NCBI GenBank assembly: GCA_001972305.1
Contig: BDDD01000178.1
Location: 1 to 64,000 of the forward strand
DNA: 64,000 nt
Source of the DNA: Cephalotus follicularis
Taxonomy: Eukaryota > Streptophyta > Magnoliopsida > Oxalidales > Cephalotaceae
Direction: 5' to 3'
Shown: positions 1 to 13,455 of the stretch, piece by piece
Position numbering within the stretch: position 1 is the first letter of the stretch
How the letters are laid out: each line of letters begins with the position of its first letter
The notes under the pieces: generated by a model
Database searches by the model: none
What the model was told of the DNA's origin: nothing
Seen by the model: the letters and a program-made list of their open reading frames with translations, nothing else
Program-made: the position numbers and the translations under genes

Positions 1-1912
1 CTGTGACCTGTTTGGATACTAAAAGAGGTGGACTTTCTAGTTCCTAACTTGGAACAACAAGGTAGGGGAAAGTGATAGATTTATATGTGCATTTTGAGTT
101 CTAAGTTAAGGTATAGCATGATGAATTGCATGTTGATGCTTGGATTGAGATTCTGGACTTGTTGTAGTATTACTGAGATACACTGAGTTGATTATGCATG
201 TATGATTACATGAATACGTGTATTGCAAGTGAAAAGGATTGATTTAGAAATGGCTTGGTGTGTTAAAACTGTGGAAAACACGTTCTGTGTTGTAAAAGAC
301 ATCGACGTCTTTTATAAAGACATCGACTCCTTTTCTGGGAATTGTATGAACTGTGATGTTCATTTCAGATGGCCATTTAAGCCACTCGGGATCGCCTGTT
401 TGATTTCGATTTGATGTTCTGGTTGTGCTCTTATTAACCAGTAGCATACCTTATACGCTTATAGAGTGATATTCGTTTATCCGAGGGATTAAAAGGTTAG
501 ATTTTACCCTCTAAAACCAAGACTTGCGTTCTGATACCTCTGGTATGAAAAAGACATCGATGCCTTATGGAATGACATCGATGCCTTTTCCCCTGATCAG
601 TAGGATTTCGCTTGAATGAGAACCGTTAGACCGAAACGACTCTAGAAACGAACCTAGATGCATTCTGAGCATATGGTTGCATTGTTACTGTGTTTTGCGT
701 TATGGTTGCTTTCCTAAAAGTGTTAAACCATTTTGAAAAGCTTGCATGATTATTATGATCGTTTGGGTACGAAAATGTATATTTGTCAACACTTGAATTT
801 ATATATTTTCAAAATGCTTGGGGAAGTATTTCCAATGACAGGGAACTGATTTAAGGGTTTGATTATGAAACCAAATGTAATTTGCAAAAATGTATAATTT
901 ATGAATGTATATATTTTCGAAATGATTGGGGAAGTGTTTCCAGAGACAGAGAAATGTATTGTTTTAAGTTTATGACTTATTACAACTTGTGAATGGAAAA
1001 GTATATTTTAAACAAATATATTTTGATCAAGTAATTATATGTAATTGCTTGACTGGTACTGTGAAATGCTTGTGCCTGTTGATTATTAGCCATCGTGCTA
1101 ATAACCTGTTGATTATTAGCCACCATGCTAATAACCTGTTGATTATTAACCACCGTGCTAATATCTTGTTGATTACTTAGCCACTGTGTTAGTAACCTGC
1201 GGTTGGTTTAGTCGCCGTGCTAAACAACTTACTGAGGACTTGCTCCAAAACCATTTGGGTTAAAGCAAGAGTGCGTGACGTTGGGGCCAGGAGGTGGCGA
1301 CGGTCATGACGACTGGTTTGTCTGGTTCCTTTTTGGGAACATATTTACTGCCTGTGTCGATATAACTTGTGAGTTATACTTGTACTGCGAGCATGTATAT
1401 ATTTTTATATGTACACACGGAGGTATTTTACTATAAAAATTACATGTCATGGCTCATCCTTATGCATTCATTCATGATACTCTTTATCTTATGACTCGAA
1501 TTGTGTTTTATGGGTTTGTTCACTTAGCCGAGTGAGGACAAAGGCTAACCCCTACTGTAACAGATTGATGGAGTGGTCTTGACATGGAGCATGCACGGAG
1601 ATTTAAAGAGAAGGCTTGTTATCTCTTTATTTATGTATCATGTTATTTGGGATTTGTAATAATTGATATTTTGTTACCTCGTACTGATGTATTATTTTCA
1701 CGCTCCGTTTTGGGCGATCAACAGTTATGTTGGATTATCGGGCATCACGTAGTATGGGATGCGTGATGTGTTTTTATATTCGGCTCGTTAAGTTATTGCT
1801 TCCGCTATTGAAGGTTTTCTTTTGTTGGTAATTTTGTATGAGCTGGATTACTTTACGTTGATTGCTTTACCACTTATATGTTGTCTATGTTGTGGAAAGA
1901 CGGGGTGTGACA
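1..1912 (+). repeat. LTR of gypsy family X, partial (window start cuts it)
   Basis: This stretch is the reverse complement of most of the solo LTR at 45680-48518: it shares the leader around 1-100, the CACTTAGCCGAGTGAGGAC block near 1530 and the terminal CGGGGTGTGACA at 1901-1912. Its outer end on the left is outside the window, with roughly 0.9 kb missing by comparison with the full copy. It sits directly against the RNase H region of element A1, so it is an insertion into A1. It contains TCGA-centred palindromes (about 292-330 and 546-590) and a ~29 bp minisatellite at 1077-1215. No gene is supported here; the short open frames are incidental. Confidence 0.75.
1077..1215 (+). repeat. Minisatellite in LTR X (~29 bp unit, about 5 copies)
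   Basis: Units of the form TGTTGATTATTAGCCACCG followed by TGCTAATAACC repeat head to tail, with the last units diverged. The full X copy has a shorter, more diverged version at about 46405-46500, so copy number varies between LTRs of the same family. Confidence 0.8.
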
Positions 1913-4811
1913 GGCTCTAACTTTCTCGATGCGTATGCAATCACCCTACCATGTTGCATAAGAACGCATCTCAATCCCTTCCCAGAAGCATCAGTGTAGA
2001 CAATGAAACCCTCATTGCCCTCCGGTAATGCCAATACTGGAGCCGAAATCAACCGACTCTTCAACTCTTGGAAACTTGCCTCGCAAGAATCATCCCACAC
2101 AAAACTTGACTTCTTCTGAGTCAGCTGTGTTAACGGTGTAGCAAGCTTCGAAAACCCCTTGATGAATCTTCGGTAGTAGCCAGCCAGTCCCAAGAAACTA
2201 CGAACCTCAGTAACGTTTCTCGGTTGGGGCCAATCAACAATACTCTCTATCTTCGAAGGATCCACTGACAATCCTTCACTAGACACTATGTGACCTAGGA
2301 AAGTCACATGATCCAGCCAAAATTCGCATTTGCTGAATTTGGCGTATAGCTGTTCCTTCCGTAGTGTCTGCAGTACAATCCTCAAGTGCTGCATGTGTTC
2401 CTTGATGCTCTTTGAATAAATCAGGATGTCATCCAGGAATATGATGACAAACTGGTCAAGATAAGATTGGAACACTTTGTTCATCAGACACATAAAGGCT
2501 GCAGGAGCATTGGTAAAACCAAACGGCAGTATCAAAAATTCATAATGCCCATATCTGGTTCGAAATGCGGTCTTCTCCACATCACCCTCTCTGATCCTCA
2601 ACTGATGATAACCTGTTCTTAGGTCAAGTTTGGATAAAACAGTTGAGCCTTGCAATGGGTCGAACAACTCCTCAATATGTGACAGAGGATACTTGTTCTT
2701 CACCGTTACTTGATTTAGCAGCCTATAGTGGATGCATAATCGCATTGATCCATCCTTCTTTTTCACAAACAAGACCGGCGCTCCCCAAGGTGATACACTC
2801 GGTTTTGATGAAGCCCTTATCCAGGTAATCCTGTAATTGAACCTTCAACTCCTTCAATTCGGCAGGAGCCATTCGGTACGATGCTCTGGATATAGGAGCA
2901 GTTCCAGGCAACAGCTCAATACTGAACTCTATATCCCTTTCCGGTGGTAACGAAGTGAGTTCATCTGGAAATACATCAGAAAATTCACATACAACAGGCA
3001 CTTGATCAATACTGGGCGTACCTTTCGTATGATCAATCACATACGCCAAATATCCCTCACATCCTTGCTTGAGATACTTCTGTGCTCGAGTATATGAAAT
3101 GATCGGAGCAGAAACATTCTTCTCCCCGATAAACTTGCACTCAGTCCCATCTTGAAGATAAAATGTCATCATCTTATTGTAGCAAGCGACACAAGCATGA
3201 TGAGTATACAGCCAGTCCATCCCCAAGATTACATCAAAATCCCGGATAGGTAACACTATCAAGTCAGCAGATAATTGGATTCCAGCTACCATGATCTCAC
3301 AAACTTTCATTATGGTGTCAGATAGAAGACAAGTACCCGCAGGAGTACTCACCTCCAATACATAGGGTAGCCTAGAAGTAATACCATGCAAATTGCGAGC
3401 AAATTCAGATGCAATGAATGAATGCGTTGCACCAGGGTCAATCAATACATGAGCAAGTATGCCAGATATATAAATAGTACCTCCCACAACAGTAGTAGAT
3501 TCTGGCACATCATCTTTAGATAAGGTGTAGACCCTACCTTTCACAATCCCTTTCCCAGTGTCCTTCCGCGGTTGAGCAGCCACAACACTACCACTAGCAC
3601 CCGCACTTCCCTGTTGGCCGCGTGCTTGATTCCTCATCATTGGGCAATTATTCAGCATGTGATCTTGTGAACCACACCTCAAGCACTTTCCCAGCTTCTT
3701 CCAGCATTCAGTCTCATCATGATTCTGACGACCGCAAAAAGCACATCCACCGACATTCGGTTGACTATTTCGGCTAGGTGTCCTTGATCGTGAGTTTCTT
3801 CTTCGAGATCCTCCTTGACCCTTGTTGTCAGATCTTGTTGACTTAGCAGGATTATTACTTCCCTACCCTTGTGACTGTGCGGCCCTTGGTTGATTAGTAC
3901 GAGACTGCTCTGCTCTCCTTTCATTCGCATCTACCTCCAGAATCATTTCCCTCTCAGCGACATCTACAAAAGAGGTTAGCTGTAACATCAACAGTTTAGA
4001 TCTGATATCAGGTCGAAGGCCTTTTAGAAACCTTTGGATCATCCGTGATTCACCCTCCACAAGATAAGGTGTATGTCTTGCTAGCTCCACAAATCTAGTC
4101 TGGTACTGAGCTACTGTCATGTCTCCTTGACGTAACTCCATCAGTTATGTCTCCCATCGGTCACGCTCTATCTGTGGCAAATACGCCTCAAGAAACTCAG
4201 ACTGGAATCTGTCCCAAGTCCGGTCAAGTCCACGAGATTCCCATTTTGCCTCAGTCCTTTCCCACCAGTAAGTAGCCTCGCCCCATAAGCGGTATACAGC
4301 AAAGTTGAGTTTCTGCTCATCGGTACATTCTAGGGCAGCAAATATTTTTTCCAAATCCCTAATCCACTGCTCAGCCATAGTAGCATTCAGCTCACCATTG
4401 AAAGTCGGAGGATTCTGTCTCATGAACCGCTCCAGGCCTCGGCCAAATCCACCGGTATGGCAAGCTTCAGGAGCCTGATGATAGGCCCGGTTAGCCTCGT
4501 ACATTTGCCGAATTTGTTCCATGTTTGCCGCATTAGCTTGCATCTATTGTTGAAAGAGGTCAGCCAAGCGGTCAAAGTGACTCCTCTCGTCATGCGCTGG
4601 AGGTACATTCACTCCTTCGTTCACTGCCGGGTCATTTCCAGGTACCGACGGTGCATTGACTCGTTCGTCGGCTCTACGCCTTCCTCTTCTACCTCTTCGT
4701 AGGTCCATTCAGTTTCCTATATGGAATGACATATTCATTAGGAAACAATTTCACTCAATTTCCGAGAAACTTATCCCAGCTAGCATATATGGAATATGCT
4801 CTGATACCATG
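1913..4811 (-). mobile_element. Ty3/gypsy element A1, internal region, broken fossil
   Basis: Reading on the minus strand: a primer-binding site at 4798-4809, gag from about 4707, a CCHC zinc knuckle (CGSQDHMLNNC region, about 3640-3685), an aspartic protease motif LIDPGATHSF near 3410-3455, reverse transcriptase about 2830-2100 with the FLDD catalytic motif near 2430, and the start of RNase H (about 2090-1913), where LTR X abuts. Integrase and the A LTRs are not seen in this copy. The order and motifs fit a Ty3/gypsy element, and the close gag-pol sequence suggests the chromovirus (Tekay/Del-like) branch. It is broken, with several breaks. A second copy, A2, lies at 62634-64000 in the opposite orientation. 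Family assignment is firm, lineage moderate. Confidence 0.85.
4798..4809 (-). other. Primer-binding site of A1 (tRNA-iMet type)
   Basis: On the minus strand TGGTATCAGAGC, the complement of the 3' end of plant initiator methionine tRNA, just upstream of the A1 gag start. It orients the element and marks where the 5' LTR should have ended. Confidence 0.8.
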
Positions 4812-4890
4812 CTTTCCTGTTTTGACCCCCCCAATAATTTTAAACTTTGTTTTGGCCTCCCCAAATTTTCATGGCTGGATCCGTCCCTGG
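4812..4890 (-). repeat. Unassigned fragment: hAT-like terminus or remnant of LTR A
   Basis: Read on the minus strand the stretch starts CAGGGACGGATCCAGCC, the style of end seen in plant hAT-type elements, and continues with G-rich AAATTTGGGGAGGCC until it meets the A1 primer site. I found no partner end or target duplication, so it could equally be the last part of the A LTR. Confidence 0.3.
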
Positions 4891-5133
4891 AACAAAGTAT
4901 GTACAAACACAAATATTGTAAATGTTGAGAAGATATGAAGGGAATCAAATTGGTAAGAAATTTCATAAAGAAGAATAAGGAGATATGAAAGAAACAAAAT
5001 CAAGATATCAAATAATCGAAAATTTTCAAAGAGGACCATTTTTCTTGGGTTTTTTTTCTTTTGGCTTTTCAATTTTGGGTTTTGACTAAGATGATAATTT
5101 AAAGGATATACAACCTAACATGTCCTAAGACAC
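4891..5133. other. Non-coding AT-rich spacer
   Basis: I see no gene, terminal repeat or recognised motif here. Confidence 0.5.
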
Positions 5134-5310
5134 TGTAACACCCCGTGTTCGGGTGACAAACCTGAGGTGTTACATTCAATACAATAAAAAAGTATGATAA
5201 ATTAAAACTTTATTACATACATATGTCAAGCTTATAAAAGTAACGATACATTCAATACTGAATATTACATGCTTAAATAAAAGTACAATACCTCCTCCCC
5301 CTCCCAAATT
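5134..5310 (-). repeat. Start of a D-type gypsy LTR, truncated
   Basis: TGTAACACCCCG at 5134 followed by TTCGGGTGACAAACCTGAGG matches, with many changes, the start of LTR D at 40956 (CACATCCGGGTAACAAACCCGAGG) and stays similar through the ATTACATG block near 5268. Similarity fades by about 5300. It is a fragment of the same LTR family; orientation is assigned by analogy with D. Confidence 0.5.
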
Positions 5311-5449
5311 GTCATTGATTTTGATAAAATTGTTTATTACTAGCTACATAATGAGGAAATAAATTGATGACCTAATTCTGTGGTGTGCTCATATTCTATG
5401 TTTTATTCATTATTTTAATGCTCTACTTTATCAAAATTATAAGACATGT

Positions 5450-5454
5450 ATTTC
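5450..5454. repeat. Left target-site duplication of B1 (atttc)
   Basis: ATTTC directly precedes the TG of the B1 LTR and is repeated at 24475-24479 directly after the distal CA, a perfect 5 bp duplication as Ty3/gypsy integrases make. Confidence 0.9.
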
Positions 5455-6211
5455 TGTAACACCTCGCGCCCGCAGGGTGGACACGTGGCATTACTCTCAA
5501 TCAAATACACAATACAATGGTAGAGACTAGCAATATAAAAATACGGAAAAACTTAAAACTTTGCAAAGTATCTCATTTGCGGAAGTTACAATATCAATAA
5601 TCCATCCATACTATGCAATACAATACAAATCCTTTACAGTACTAGTGTTTTACAATACCAATCTTTTACAATACACTTATGAATCCTTCACTACAGTATT
5701 ACAATACAATACATTCCAAACTTTTCACTACAATCTCATAACCAGTTCCGCGGTACCCAAGCAGTCATGCGATCAAACGAGTCTTCAGTCCTTCTGTCCG
5801 CTGCTACCTGCTGCCCTACCTATGCCGCACACAAGGTACAACACAGCCCCACCCCGAAGGATGGGGTTAGCCACACGGGCTAAGCAGAAACCTCATGCAG
5901 CATGTATGCATGTACAATGTGCAATATCGGTGACAATCTATACAATATCAATGTGCGGTGTACAATATCAATACATGACATGGCAAATGCATATGTACAA
6001 TTAACGATCAGACTACCCTGTATGACAGTGGCCCATAACAGAGCATACGGATAGGATCTATAATAATCAATCAATCAATGGCAGATACTCAATGGTGGTG
6101 TATGAAACACCCAATCAATCAATCAATATCCTATAGAGCATGCGACAGGTGTCAATACAACATCAATCAGTTAGCAATCATCAATCCCACGGAAGGTAGT
6201 CCTTCAAAAAG
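5455..6211 (-). repeat. B1 3' LTR, distal part
   Basis: This matches the first ~750 bases (plus-strand reading) of the B1 5' LTR at 21872 onward, beginning TGTAACACCTCGCGCCCGC. It stops where element C begins and resumes at 15963. It is rich in CAATACAATA and CAATCAAT repeats. The 147-residue open frame at 5561-6004 recurs in the other LTR but is low-complexity antisense reading and not a supported gene. Confidence 0.9.
6207..6211. repeat. Left target-site duplication of C (aaaag)
   Basis: AAAAG precedes the TG of element C and is repeated at 15963-15967. Deleting C and one copy restores the uninterrupted LTR B sequence seen at about 22615-22630. Confidence 0.93.
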
Positions 6212-8738
6212 TGTAACACCCCCGATGGTGGGAGCCCTTACAAGTCATAATACCAATCTGAAACATAACGGAAATCTAAACAAAAGACTGATACGAAACG
6301 GATGTGGTGGTCTAAAAACATAACTTATAATATGGATATAAAACAGAGTCTGAAAATTTTAACCAATCCTAAATAATTACGAATCATAATCCGATAACCA
6401 AATACTGAAAATCATAACTGAAACAAAACCAAAATCTGAAACTGTTTTTATCTAAAACTAATCTGATCCTACTGGAAAACACAAGAACCAACACCTAGCT
6501 GATACTCTGACGAGTGGATAACTCTCATCACACGTTTCCCCCATCCTTCTGAAAACCTGACACATGGAAACAAAAACGCGGCTGAGCAAACCTCGGTACG
6601 AATAAGGAATTAAAACAGTAAACGATAAACAAAATAATTCGAACTTTAAATTCAGTAAAGTAACATAGTAAATATTCTTGAAAAGTAAAACAGAATATTT
6701 TAAAACGAGCAGTTATAAAATCATCATAACTTTGTGAAAACGTAACATCACAAAACATTATCTGATTTCATAATTCCATAAAAGAGAATTTCTGACATAC
6801 ATACATATATAGGCGCAAGGGGTTCGCGAGGCCCACATGTTCTGACGGAAAAGTCGTGTACGGCACTACACAAACAATCCCAAATACTGAATTTCTGAAT
6901 TTGAGAAATTCTGACATAACTAGAGTATACTCATACGCCTCAAAAGGATCCATATCATACTCTCAGGATACATATTTAAAAGAGACGCCGTAGACCGATC
7001 ACACTGCCACGGTAGGTGTCATGTCCTCCGTGCCAAAGAACGCGCCTATGATACCTCATAGGTAGGGTTTTTCTCTGTATGTTATTATGCTAAAAACATT
7101 GTTTGTTCTCAAATAATTTTAACAATTTCTAAACAATTTCTGATCTTATCTAAAAACAAAATCTTAAGAGTATCTGAAGTTAACATACTCTGAAAGTGGA
7201 AGCCATGTTAATATTTTGATAGTGAAAACACGCATATCAAAACCAATATCCGATGTAACAATACTAAAATTCATTTCAATAAGATTATTATCAAAACGAG
7301 AATATCCGTATCAAAACACGAGTTTTATTGCTAATAAAACCAGGAACATAAATCCATTCGATAAAACGTACAAAATCATCAATTAATGAAAGTTTAATCG
7401 AAGGAGTACCAAAGAACGAAGAATCCGTACCTTAGCAGATCGAAAATCTAAACAAACTAGAATACCGGACAAGAGCACCCTAGAAGTGTCCTAAACTTCA
7501 CCAGGAACGATATTAAGACCTAAACATACGAGTCCAAACATCACATAACATAAAAAGTAGCAAACATCAAAACTGCCATAAAGCGTCGACAGTTTGTTCT
7601 TAGGCGTCGACGGTTTAATTGTACAAATGGACAAAGCGTCGAGCCAAGAGTCGACAGACCAAAGCATAAAACGATACAAAGCAGCGACGCTCGGAACGAA
7701 AGCGTCGACGATTTGCGTTAGAAACAGAATACCAGTTACAAAACTAGTTTCAAATCCATGAGCAACTCATATTTTTCATATATATAAGCTATAGCAGCAA
7801 TAAACAAACTTAAAAATATGTCATATGAGTCTGTATTTATCAGTATGGTGATTATAAACACGAATTATGAAAATAACAAGTTTAGCATAGTGTGTTCATG
7901 TCAAAATATGGTTTTTTAAAATAGTTTACATAATCATGAACTATAGTCCGATTTTCCTGTATATAATCCGTAAAAACAGTAATATATATACATACATACG
8001 TCAATGACATGATTTCTTTTTTTTAATCATCAATATTACAAATTATGCACAAAACCCATGAACACATATTAACAGAAATTTAGTTTCAACAGGCTTCTAA
8101 AAACATGCTCGAAATCAAATTATAGTCAGTTTTAGCACAAATTAATGGGTGGTATAGAAACTACATAATACTAGCTAAAATATTCGTTTAGAAGTTACCT
8201 CCAGAAAATGTCGAAATCAATGCAGAAAATGGCTTGCAAGGTTGCTGTTTGTTTGTAAAAATATGCAGAAAGGGTTTATGCTTTAAAAACGATTTTGTCT
8301 GGTAAAATGCGAAAATCCATGTTTTTAATTGACAAATCAGTATTTTAAAACATTACTATACTAATCAAAACGTGTCAAAAACTTAAGGAAATCGGATAGC
8401 CAAAAAAAGGAAAGAATCCAACCTTCCAAAAACACTGTCACCGTCCAAACTGATATGGAAAGCCGATCAAAGCGTCGACTGTTTACTTAAAGCGTCGACG
8501 GTTAAGAACTTAAATACAAAACACGTCGAAGTCACACATTTAGGCGTCGACGTGCCACCCAGCAGCCAAAGCGTCGGCGGTTCTAAAGAGAGCGTCAGCG
8601 CTTTGTGCCCAGAAAACAATAATAAAAGAAATTCAAGCAAAATAATCAAAAAGGTCCACAAACATAGCATAAGTCAAAAAGGATATGATCCCAAACAATA
8701 AACATACAAACATGTCAACATAGAAACGAGATATTACA
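6212..8738 (-). repeat. C 3' LTR
   Basis: It starts TGTAACACCCCCGATGG and ends GATATTACA, and pairs with 13456-15962. It contains two clusters of TCGA-centred palindromes of the GCGTCGACGGTT type (about 7583-7720 and 8466-8610). Confidence 0.95.
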
Positions 8739-8751
8739 TCCACCCCCCCTT
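8739..8751 (-). other. Polypurine tract of C
   Basis: On the minus strand AAGGGGGGGTGGA lies immediately upstream of the 3' LTR, the plus-strand priming site of LTR retrotransposons. Confidence 0.85.
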
Positions 8752-8791
8752 AAAAAGGATTTCGTCCCGAAATCACAACCTTAAACATACC

Positions 8792-11700
8792 TTAATCAAA
8801 CAAGCGAGGATATTCCTCTCGAATATGCTCTTCCAACTCCCAAGTAGCTTCACTTTCGGGATGATTCTTCCACAAGACTTTTACAAAAGGAATAGTCTTA
8901 CTACGAGTAACCCTCTCCTGTCTGTCCAAAATAGCCTCAGCCTCCTCATCGCAAGACAAGTCCTCGCGAATGCTATCAAAAGGGTAGTGAACCACGTGCA
9001 AGGGATGGTACCGGTAACCCCTCAACAAAGATACATGGAACACGTTATGAACATGAGATAACCGTGGAGGCAAAGCTAATCGGTAAGCAATCGCTCCAAC
9101 CTTTTCCAGAATTTCAAACGGTCCAATAAACCGTGGACTCAACTTTCCCTTCAGCCCAAACCTTCGAACCCCTTTCCATGGTGAAACTTTTAGAAACACG
9201 TGTTCACCAACTCTAAATTCCAATTCTCTCCGATGTTTGTCTGCATAACTCTTCTGTCGGGATTGAGCTGCTTTCAGTCTTTCTCTAGCTACAGTCACTT
9301 TTTCTGTAGTGATCTGAACTAGCTCAGGCCCTTCGATAGCTCTCTCGCCAACCTCATCCCAACATGTCAGAGATCGACATTTTCTCCCATACAGTGCCTC
9401 GAACGGAGCCATCCGAATGCTAGCATGCCAACTATTATTATATGCGAACTCCACCAAGCTCAAATACTCATCCCAGTTTCCTGCCCACTCTAATGCACAA
9501 GACCTCAGCATGTCCTCTAAAGTCTGGATGGTCCTCTCCGACTGTCCATCTGTCTGTGGGTGAAAAGTTGTACTGTAATTGAGCCGTGTTCCCCAAGCCT
9601 TCTGGAATCCCTTTCAAAATCTAGACGTGAAACGAGGATCCCTATCCGAAACAATGGATACAGGCGTCCCATGTAGTCTCATAATCTCTTGCTGAAAAAC
9701 TTTCGCCAACCGGTCTACAGAAAAGTTCTCCCGGATAGCCAAGAAATGTGCTGATTTAGTCAAACGATCCACCACTACCCAGATGGTATCATTTCTTTTG
9801 AATGTCCTTGGCAATCCTGTAACAAAGTCCATTGCTATGCTCTCCCATTTCCAAACTGGAACTTCCAAGGGCTGTAATAAACCATTGGCTCGTTGGTGCT
9901 AAATCTTAACCTACTGACAGCATAAACACCTCCCAACATACTCTACTACATCCCTTTTCATCCCATTCCACCAGAAATTCTGCTTCAAATCCCTATACAT
10001 TTTTGTAGAACCTGGATGTATAGAGAACGGAGAACTGTGCGCCTCAGACAAAACAGCATCTCTGATAGTAGTATCTGCTGATACACACAACCGACTGCCC
10101 AACCAGATCACTCCATGCTCATCCACACGGAACTCTGTCTGCTTACCCTCATCAACATTCTGGATTAACGCCCATAGTTCACCATCATCACTCTGAGCCG
10201 CCTTAATCCGAGATATAAGGGTAGGCTCTATACTCATGTTAGCCATATAACCTCCAGAACCCCGAACAAACAAATTCAAATCCAAACGCTCCATATCTGC
10301 TATCAACTGCGGCTGAGTAAGCAAAGCCGCCATACTTCCAGAGCTCTTCCTGCTCAAGACATCAGCTACCACATTTGCTTTATCGGGGTGGTACTGAATA
10401 TTCAGGTCATAGTCCTTCAAAAGCTCCAACCATCTCCTCTGTCGCATGTTCAACTCCTTTTGCGTGAAGATGTACTTGAGACTCTTGTGATCAGTGAAAA
10501 CATCACAAGTTTCTCCATACAAATAGTGCCTCCAGATTTTCAACGCAAAAACCACAGCTGCTAATTCCAGATCATGTGTAGGGTAATTCACTTCATAAGG
10601 CTTCTATCTTGAAGCATAGGCTATCACATGACCGTGCTGCATAAGAACACATCCCAAACCCTTCTTGGAAGCATCACTGTAAATCTGGTATCCCCCTGAC
10701 CCAGACGGTAATCGAAGAATTGGTGCAGACACCAAACCGTTCTTCAATTTCTCAAAACTTGCTTCCCTTTCTTCGTTCCACACAAACTTGGCTCCTTTTC
10801 TTAAAAGTTGTGTCAGTGGCAAGGCTATAGAGGAAAAGCCTTCCACAAACCGTCTATAGTAGCCAGCCAGGCCCAAAAAGCTTCTAACTTTCGTTACCGT
10901 AGTAGGCCTCGGCCATTTGGTAATAGCCTCAACCTTAGCAGGATCCACACTAATACCATCTACTGTAACCACATGGCCTAAAAATATTACCTGCTCCAAC
11001 CAGAATTCACATTTCGAAAACTTCGCATAAAGCTGATTCTTCCTCAAAATACCCAGCACTATACAGAGTTGAGCTTCATGTTCTTCTCTCGACTTGGAAT
11101 ACACAGGAATGTCATCAATGAACCCGATCACAAACTTGTCCAAGTATTCATGAAACACCCGATTCATCAAATCCATAAAGACTGTCGGTGCATTTGTAAG
11201 TCCAAATGGCATTACCAGAAATTCATAATGCCCGTACCGTGTACGAAAAGTAGTCTTAGCTACGTCTTCATCTTTCACCCGTAGCTGATGATAACCCGAT
11301 CTCAAATAGATCTTAGAAAAATACCGTGCACTTTGGAGTTGATCAAAAAGGTCATCAATCCTAGGTAAAGGGTATTTATTTCTGATGGTAATCCTGTTCA
11401 GTTCTCTGTAGTCTATGCATAACCTCATAGACCCATCCTTCTTCCTGACAAAAAGAACCAGAGCTCCCCATGGTGAAACACTTGGCCGAATAAAACCCCG
11501 ATCCAACAATTCTTGCAATTGCTCCTTCAGTTCTTGCAATTCTAACGGTGCCATTCTGTAAGGTGTTTTAGATATCGGTGCCGCTCTGGGAATGAGCTCA
11601 ATGGTAAACTCTACTTCCCGTTGCGGTGGCAAACCTGGTAACTCGTCCGAAAACACATCTGAGAACTCTCTAACAACCGGATAGTCCTCAAGGCGAGGTT

Positions 11701-13201
11701 CATCCTTAGAGACGTCTTTTACAACCGCTAGGTAGCCCTCAGCACCCTTAGCTACCATCTTTCTAGCCTTCATAGCAGAAATAATCTTAACTTCTTTTAT
11801 CGGCTGTGAATCCTGATAAACAAAATCAGGCCTATCCACATCCCCAAACAAAACCCTCCGAGTGTGACAGTCAATCGTGGCAAGATGGCGATCTAACCAA
11901 TCCATGCCAAGAATCATGTCGAAGTCATACATATCTATTGGGAAAAGATCCGCATCTCGAACGCGATCATCAAAAGCGATAGGACAAGCACGAAAACATT
12001 CAGATATCATAACAGATGTCCCCATAGAGGTCGAAAGAACCAGAGCTGGATCCAGAGATAGAGATGGCATCCCAAGATGCCGAACAAAAGATCTCGAGAC
12101 TACAGAGTGAGTCGATCCAGTATCATACAAAACATAAGTCATACGACCACAAACAGACACATAACCCGAAATACTACCTGGAGCACCTGCTGCCTGATGA
12201 GTAGTCAAAGCAAAGACTCGACCACCTACATTGCGCTGTCCCGCATTTTCGTCATTACCCTTCCTCTCCTTTGCTCGAGGGTCTGTGCAATCCATGAAAC
12301 GATGGCCCTGCTGTCCGCACACAAAGCATGCCCCCGTAGCTTTGTAACAAGTCCCAACCGGATGCCTCTTCCCACAAGTCTCACACTGTGCAATCTGAAC
12401 ATTGGGGTTACCCCCACCAGTATTCTTCTTTTGCTGCTTACCATTTCGGCCCTTATTATGCTTCCCCGAATTTTGGCCCTGAGAGTCTCCCCTATTTCTC
12501 TTCTTTTCACCTTCTAAGCGAGCAGCCTGAAAATCCAATCTTTCCATCTCTATGTTCTTTGCGGAGTTTGCAACCTCTGACAGATCCGCAAGCCTCGAGT
12601 TAATCAGCTTGCCCCTAAGCTGATAGTGCAACTTCCATTTAAATTTCACTGCCTGCTCCGCTGCTGACCCCGCTACAGGTCCCGCAAAGCCTGCCAATCT
12701 GGTAAATCGGGCTAAAAACTCCGTAACAGACTCACCTTCCTTCTGTCTAGTCATCAGAAACTCCCTTGCATATGCCTCCTTATCAGCAGTGGGGAAATAC
12801 TGCTGATAAAAGATCTCACAAAAATTGTACCAAGACAAAGCCTCAACAAAACCTCCACCCTTAGCTGTTTTCGAGGTCTTCCACCATGTCTGGGCATCGC
12901 CCTCCAGCTTATACGCAGCCAACTTAACCTTCTGATTGTCACTGCATTCCAGCACATCGAAAATCTTCTCCAAATGAGCAATCCAATGCTCAGCCTCCAC
13001 TGGTGTTGGCGCCGAAGTAAAGGATCGTGGTCTCTGTTTTTGGAACCTTTCCAGCCATACATGAACTGGAGTATCAGGATGGTCCCCAGCTCCCCTAGCT
13101 GCATGAGCATCAACTGGTGCATTCTCCTCAGCTACTTGATCACGACGACCCTGTTCATGGTTTTGTTGTTGTTGCATCACTCGGTTCACTTCCTGAGCCA
13201 C
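8792..13201 (-). pseudogene. gag-pol of element C (fossil)
   Basis: The minus-strand order is gag from about 13201 (retrotransposon gag domain, W.RFQKQRP...WWKTS region), knuckles [13 protein letters not shown] and [14 protein letters not shown] at about 12290-12400, protease [10 protein letters not shown] near 12110-12140, RT about 11560-10870 with FIDD near 11110, RNase H about 10720-10400 with the DASKKGLG motif, integrase about 10100-9300 with the zinc-binding region, VVDRLTKSAHF and SIVSDRDPRFTS blocks, and a C-terminal chromo-like segment about 8950-8792 ending WELEEHIREEYPRLF. These are the standard Ty3/gypsy activities: capsid, polyprotein cleavage, cDNA synthesis and insertion. The chromo-like tail is known in chromoviruses to steer insertion to heterochromatin. 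The coding region is broken, with a few breaks. Confidence 0.93.
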
Positions 13202-13439
13202 AACCTATCGAACCATATCATCAATTGCAGGCTCATTTCTTACTCCATCCTGAGCCACAACTGTTTGTTCCTTGTTCATGCCATCTAAGCAACAAAATTC
13301 AAGGCAAGATAAGGACAAAAGAGTCAAAAGGTCAAAACGAAACACATATCAAAAGATCGTAATAAAGATATCCTAACCCAGTCTACCCAATCTCACAGGT
13401 CAAACCTAATCAGGTCTTCTAAGGAAACAAAACCTATGT

Positions 13440-13450
13440 CTCTGATACCA
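13440..13450 (-). other. Primer-binding site of C (tRNA-iMet type)
   Basis: On the minus strand TGGTATCAGAG lies a few bases inside the 5' LTR, complementary to the initiator methionine tRNA 3' end. Confidence 0.88.
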
Positions 13451-13455
13451 CAATC

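Noticed and set aside
4812-4890. A complete small hAT element
   Set aside because: Only one hAT-like end is visible; no partner end or 8 bp duplication was found.
5561-6004. 147-residue frame (and its twin at 21960-22421) as a gene
   Set aside because: It lies antisense in LTR B, is built from CAATACAATA-type low-complexity sequence, and has no domain.
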